Assembly (NCBI GenBank): GCA_013362195.1
Contig: JABFWM010000286.1
Span: 1 to 6,251 of the forward strand
Direction: 5' to 3'
DNA: 6,251 nucleotides
Source of the DNA: Acidobacteriota bacterium
GTDB taxonomy: Bacteria > Acidobacteriota > Vicinamibacteria > Vicinamibacterales > 2-12-FULL-66-21
Shown: in pieces, positions 5,174 through 6,251 of the stretch
Numbering within the stretch: the stretch's first letter is position 1
Layout of the letters: each line of letters starts with the position of its first letter
Translations under genes and position numbers: made by a program
Notes under the pieces: generated by a model
The model's input: only the letters and a program-made list of their open reading frames with translations
What the model was told of the DNA's origin: nothing
Database searches by the model: none

Positions 5174-6251
5174 GTGCGTAAGCGCAGCTCTGCGGCGCCG
5201 TCTCGACCCTCCAGTTCGTCTCAGCCGCGCAGTGTCCCGGTTGGGCGGCAATTCATCTCGCTTCGGTCGCTGTTCGTCACCGCCGCCGTGCTGCTCGTCA
5301 CCGCGGCGATCGCGATGTTTGCGGGCAGGCCGCGCCACGTCGTATCGCGGGGCGCCGACTTCGGCACCTTGCCGCGCGGCGTGGATCGCTCGGCCTTGAA
5401 CCTCGTCGTCGTGACCCTCGACACGACCCGCGCCGATCGGATCGGCGCCTACGGACGCGCGCATGCCGGGACGCCCCAGTTCGACGCGCTTGCCGCCGAG
5501 GGCGTCGTGTTCGATCACGCGAGCACCAGCGCGCCGATCACGCTGCCGGCGCACTCGTCGATCTTCACCGGGCGGTTTCCGCCGCAGCACGGCGTCCGCG
5601 ACAACGGCGGGTATTTCCTGAACGAGAACGAGCAGACGCTGGCCGAAGTGCTGAAGGCGCGCGGCTACGCGACCGGCGGCTTCATTGCCGCCTACGTGCT
5701 CGACTCGAAGTGGGGGATCGCGCAGGGCTTCGACACCTACTTCGACGACTTCGATCTGTCGAAGTACCGCGTGTTCTCGATGGGCAACATTCAGCGTCCC
5801 GGCAACGAGGTCGTGGATCGTGCGCTGCCGTGGATCGATCAGCACCGCGGCGCGCCGTTCTTCGCCTGGGTGCACCTCTACGACGCGCACAGCCCGTATG
5901 CGCCGCCGGAGCCTTTCAAGACGCAGTTCGCCGGCGATCTCTATCAGGGCGAGATCTCGTTCGCGGACGCGCAGGTCGGCCGCGTCGTGCAGTTCCTCCG
6001 CGATCGCGACCTGCTGGATCGCACGGTGATCGTCGTCATCGGCGATCACGGCGAGAGCCTCGACGATCACGGCGAGCAGGGGCACGGCTTCTTCGTCTAC
6101 GAGAGCGTCGTCCACGTGCCGATGATCGTGCGGGCGCCGTTCTCGGCGATGCAGCGACGCCGCGTCGCCGACCCCGTGCGATCGGTGGACGTGATGCCGA
6201 CCGTGCTCGATTTGCTCGGCGTGCCGGAACCGGCGAACGTCGCGATTGACG
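5174..6251 (+). CDS. Membrane-anchored alkaline-phosphatase-superfamily enzyme ('sulfatase-like' hydrolase/transferase), 3'-truncated
   Basis: The frame is open from GTG 5174 to the window end: 359 complete codons and no stop. An in-frame TGA at 5168 makes GTG 5174 the earliest start; no clear ribosome-binding site precedes it. A basic Ser/Pro-rich N-terminus (MRKRSS...) leads to one hydrophobic helix at about 33-50, a signal anchor that would place the enzyme outside the cytoplasmic membrane. The sulfatase/alkaline-phosphatase fold starts at about 76: NLVVVTLDTTRADRIGAYG (D83 a likely metal ligand), SAPITLPAHSSIFTG (T123 the likely nucleophile, H127), HLYDAHSPY (H234, H239), and GDHGESLDDHGEQGHG (D291, H292 and H304 likely metal ligands), then SVDVMPTVLDLLG. 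The C/S-x-P-x-R formylglycine motif of true sulfatases is absent and the nucleophile position holds Thr. A phosphodiesterase or phosphotransferase activity is therefore at least as likely as a sulfatase. It is divergent from the receptor operon. The substrate is unknown and the C-terminal part is not seen. Confidence 0.88.
   Translation, partial: MRKRSSAAPSRPSSSSQPRSVPVGRQFISLRSLFVTAAVLLVTAAIAMFAGRPRHVVSRGADFGTLPRGVDRSALNLVVVTLDTTRADRIGAYGRAHAGTPQFDALAAEGVVFDHASTSAPITLPAHSSIFTGRFPPQHGVRDNGGYFLNENEQTLAEVLKARGYATGGFIAAYVLDSKWGIAQGFDTYFDDFDLSKYRVFSMGNIQRPGNEVVDRALPWIDQHRGAPFFAWVHLYDAHSPYAPPEPFKTQFAGDLYQGEISFADAQVGRVVQFLRDRDLLDRTVIVVIGDHGESLDDHGEQGHGFFVYESVVHVPMIVRAPFSAMQRRRVADPVRSVDVMPTVLDLLGVPEPANVAID

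Noticed and set aside
5147..6115. 322-codon minus-strand open frame
   Set aside because: It is antisense to the alkaline-phosphatase-superfamily gene, which has all expected motifs. The antisense product shows no recognisable motif.

Overview
The window is GC-rich bacterial DNA. It most resembles a soil-type Acidobacteriota genome, possibly class Vicinamibacteria. The reasons are an Oar-like TonB-dependent receptor with an N-terminal carboxypeptidase-regulatory-like domain, a membrane-anchored 'sulfatase-like' alkaline-phosphatase-superfamily enzyme with a PITLPAH active-site motif, and degenerate heptanucleotide arrays between genes. The phylum call is an inference from gene content; no rRNA or marker gene is present.

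Layout, left to right. (1) Positions 1-623, plus strand: the C-terminal part of a D-alanyl-D-alanine carboxypeptidase (S11 family), cut by the window start. (2) Positions 624-899: a non-coding stretch with a plus-strand intrinsic terminator, flanked by three arrays of 7-bp units. (3) Positions 900-1748, minus strand: an FdhE-type formate dehydrogenase accessory protein with four CxxC pairs. (4) Positions 1749-1909: a second non-coding stretch with a minus-strand intrinsic terminator, bracketed by a perfect 23-bp inverted repeat made of heptads. (5) Positions 1910-4639, minus strand: a 909-residue outer-membrane receptor. (6) Positions 4663-4998, minus strand: a 111-residue secreted or membrane-anchored protein of unknown function, 23 nt upstream of the receptor and apparently its operon partner. 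(7) Positions 4999-5173: a compact divergent promoter region with an AT-rich island. (8) Positions 5174-6251, plus strand: the N-terminal 359 residues of a membrane-anchored alkaline-phosphatase-superfamily hydrolase or transferase, open at the window end.

How the genes relate: the small protein and the receptor look like one transcription unit, driven by a recognisable sigma-70-like promoter and closed by a strong terminator. The hydrolase gene is transcribed divergently from an apparently overlapping promoter, so receptor and hydrolase may be regulated reciprocally or together. The carboxypeptidase and FdhE genes are convergent, and no functional link to the receptor is evident. No mobile element, CRISPR array, tRNA or rRNA was seen.

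The most unusual features are the recurring intergenic pattern (stop codon, heptad array, terminator with a UCAC loop, heptad array in the opposite orientation) and the small uncharacterised protein paired with the receptor. No clearly new multi-gene system could be demonstrated from this window alone.
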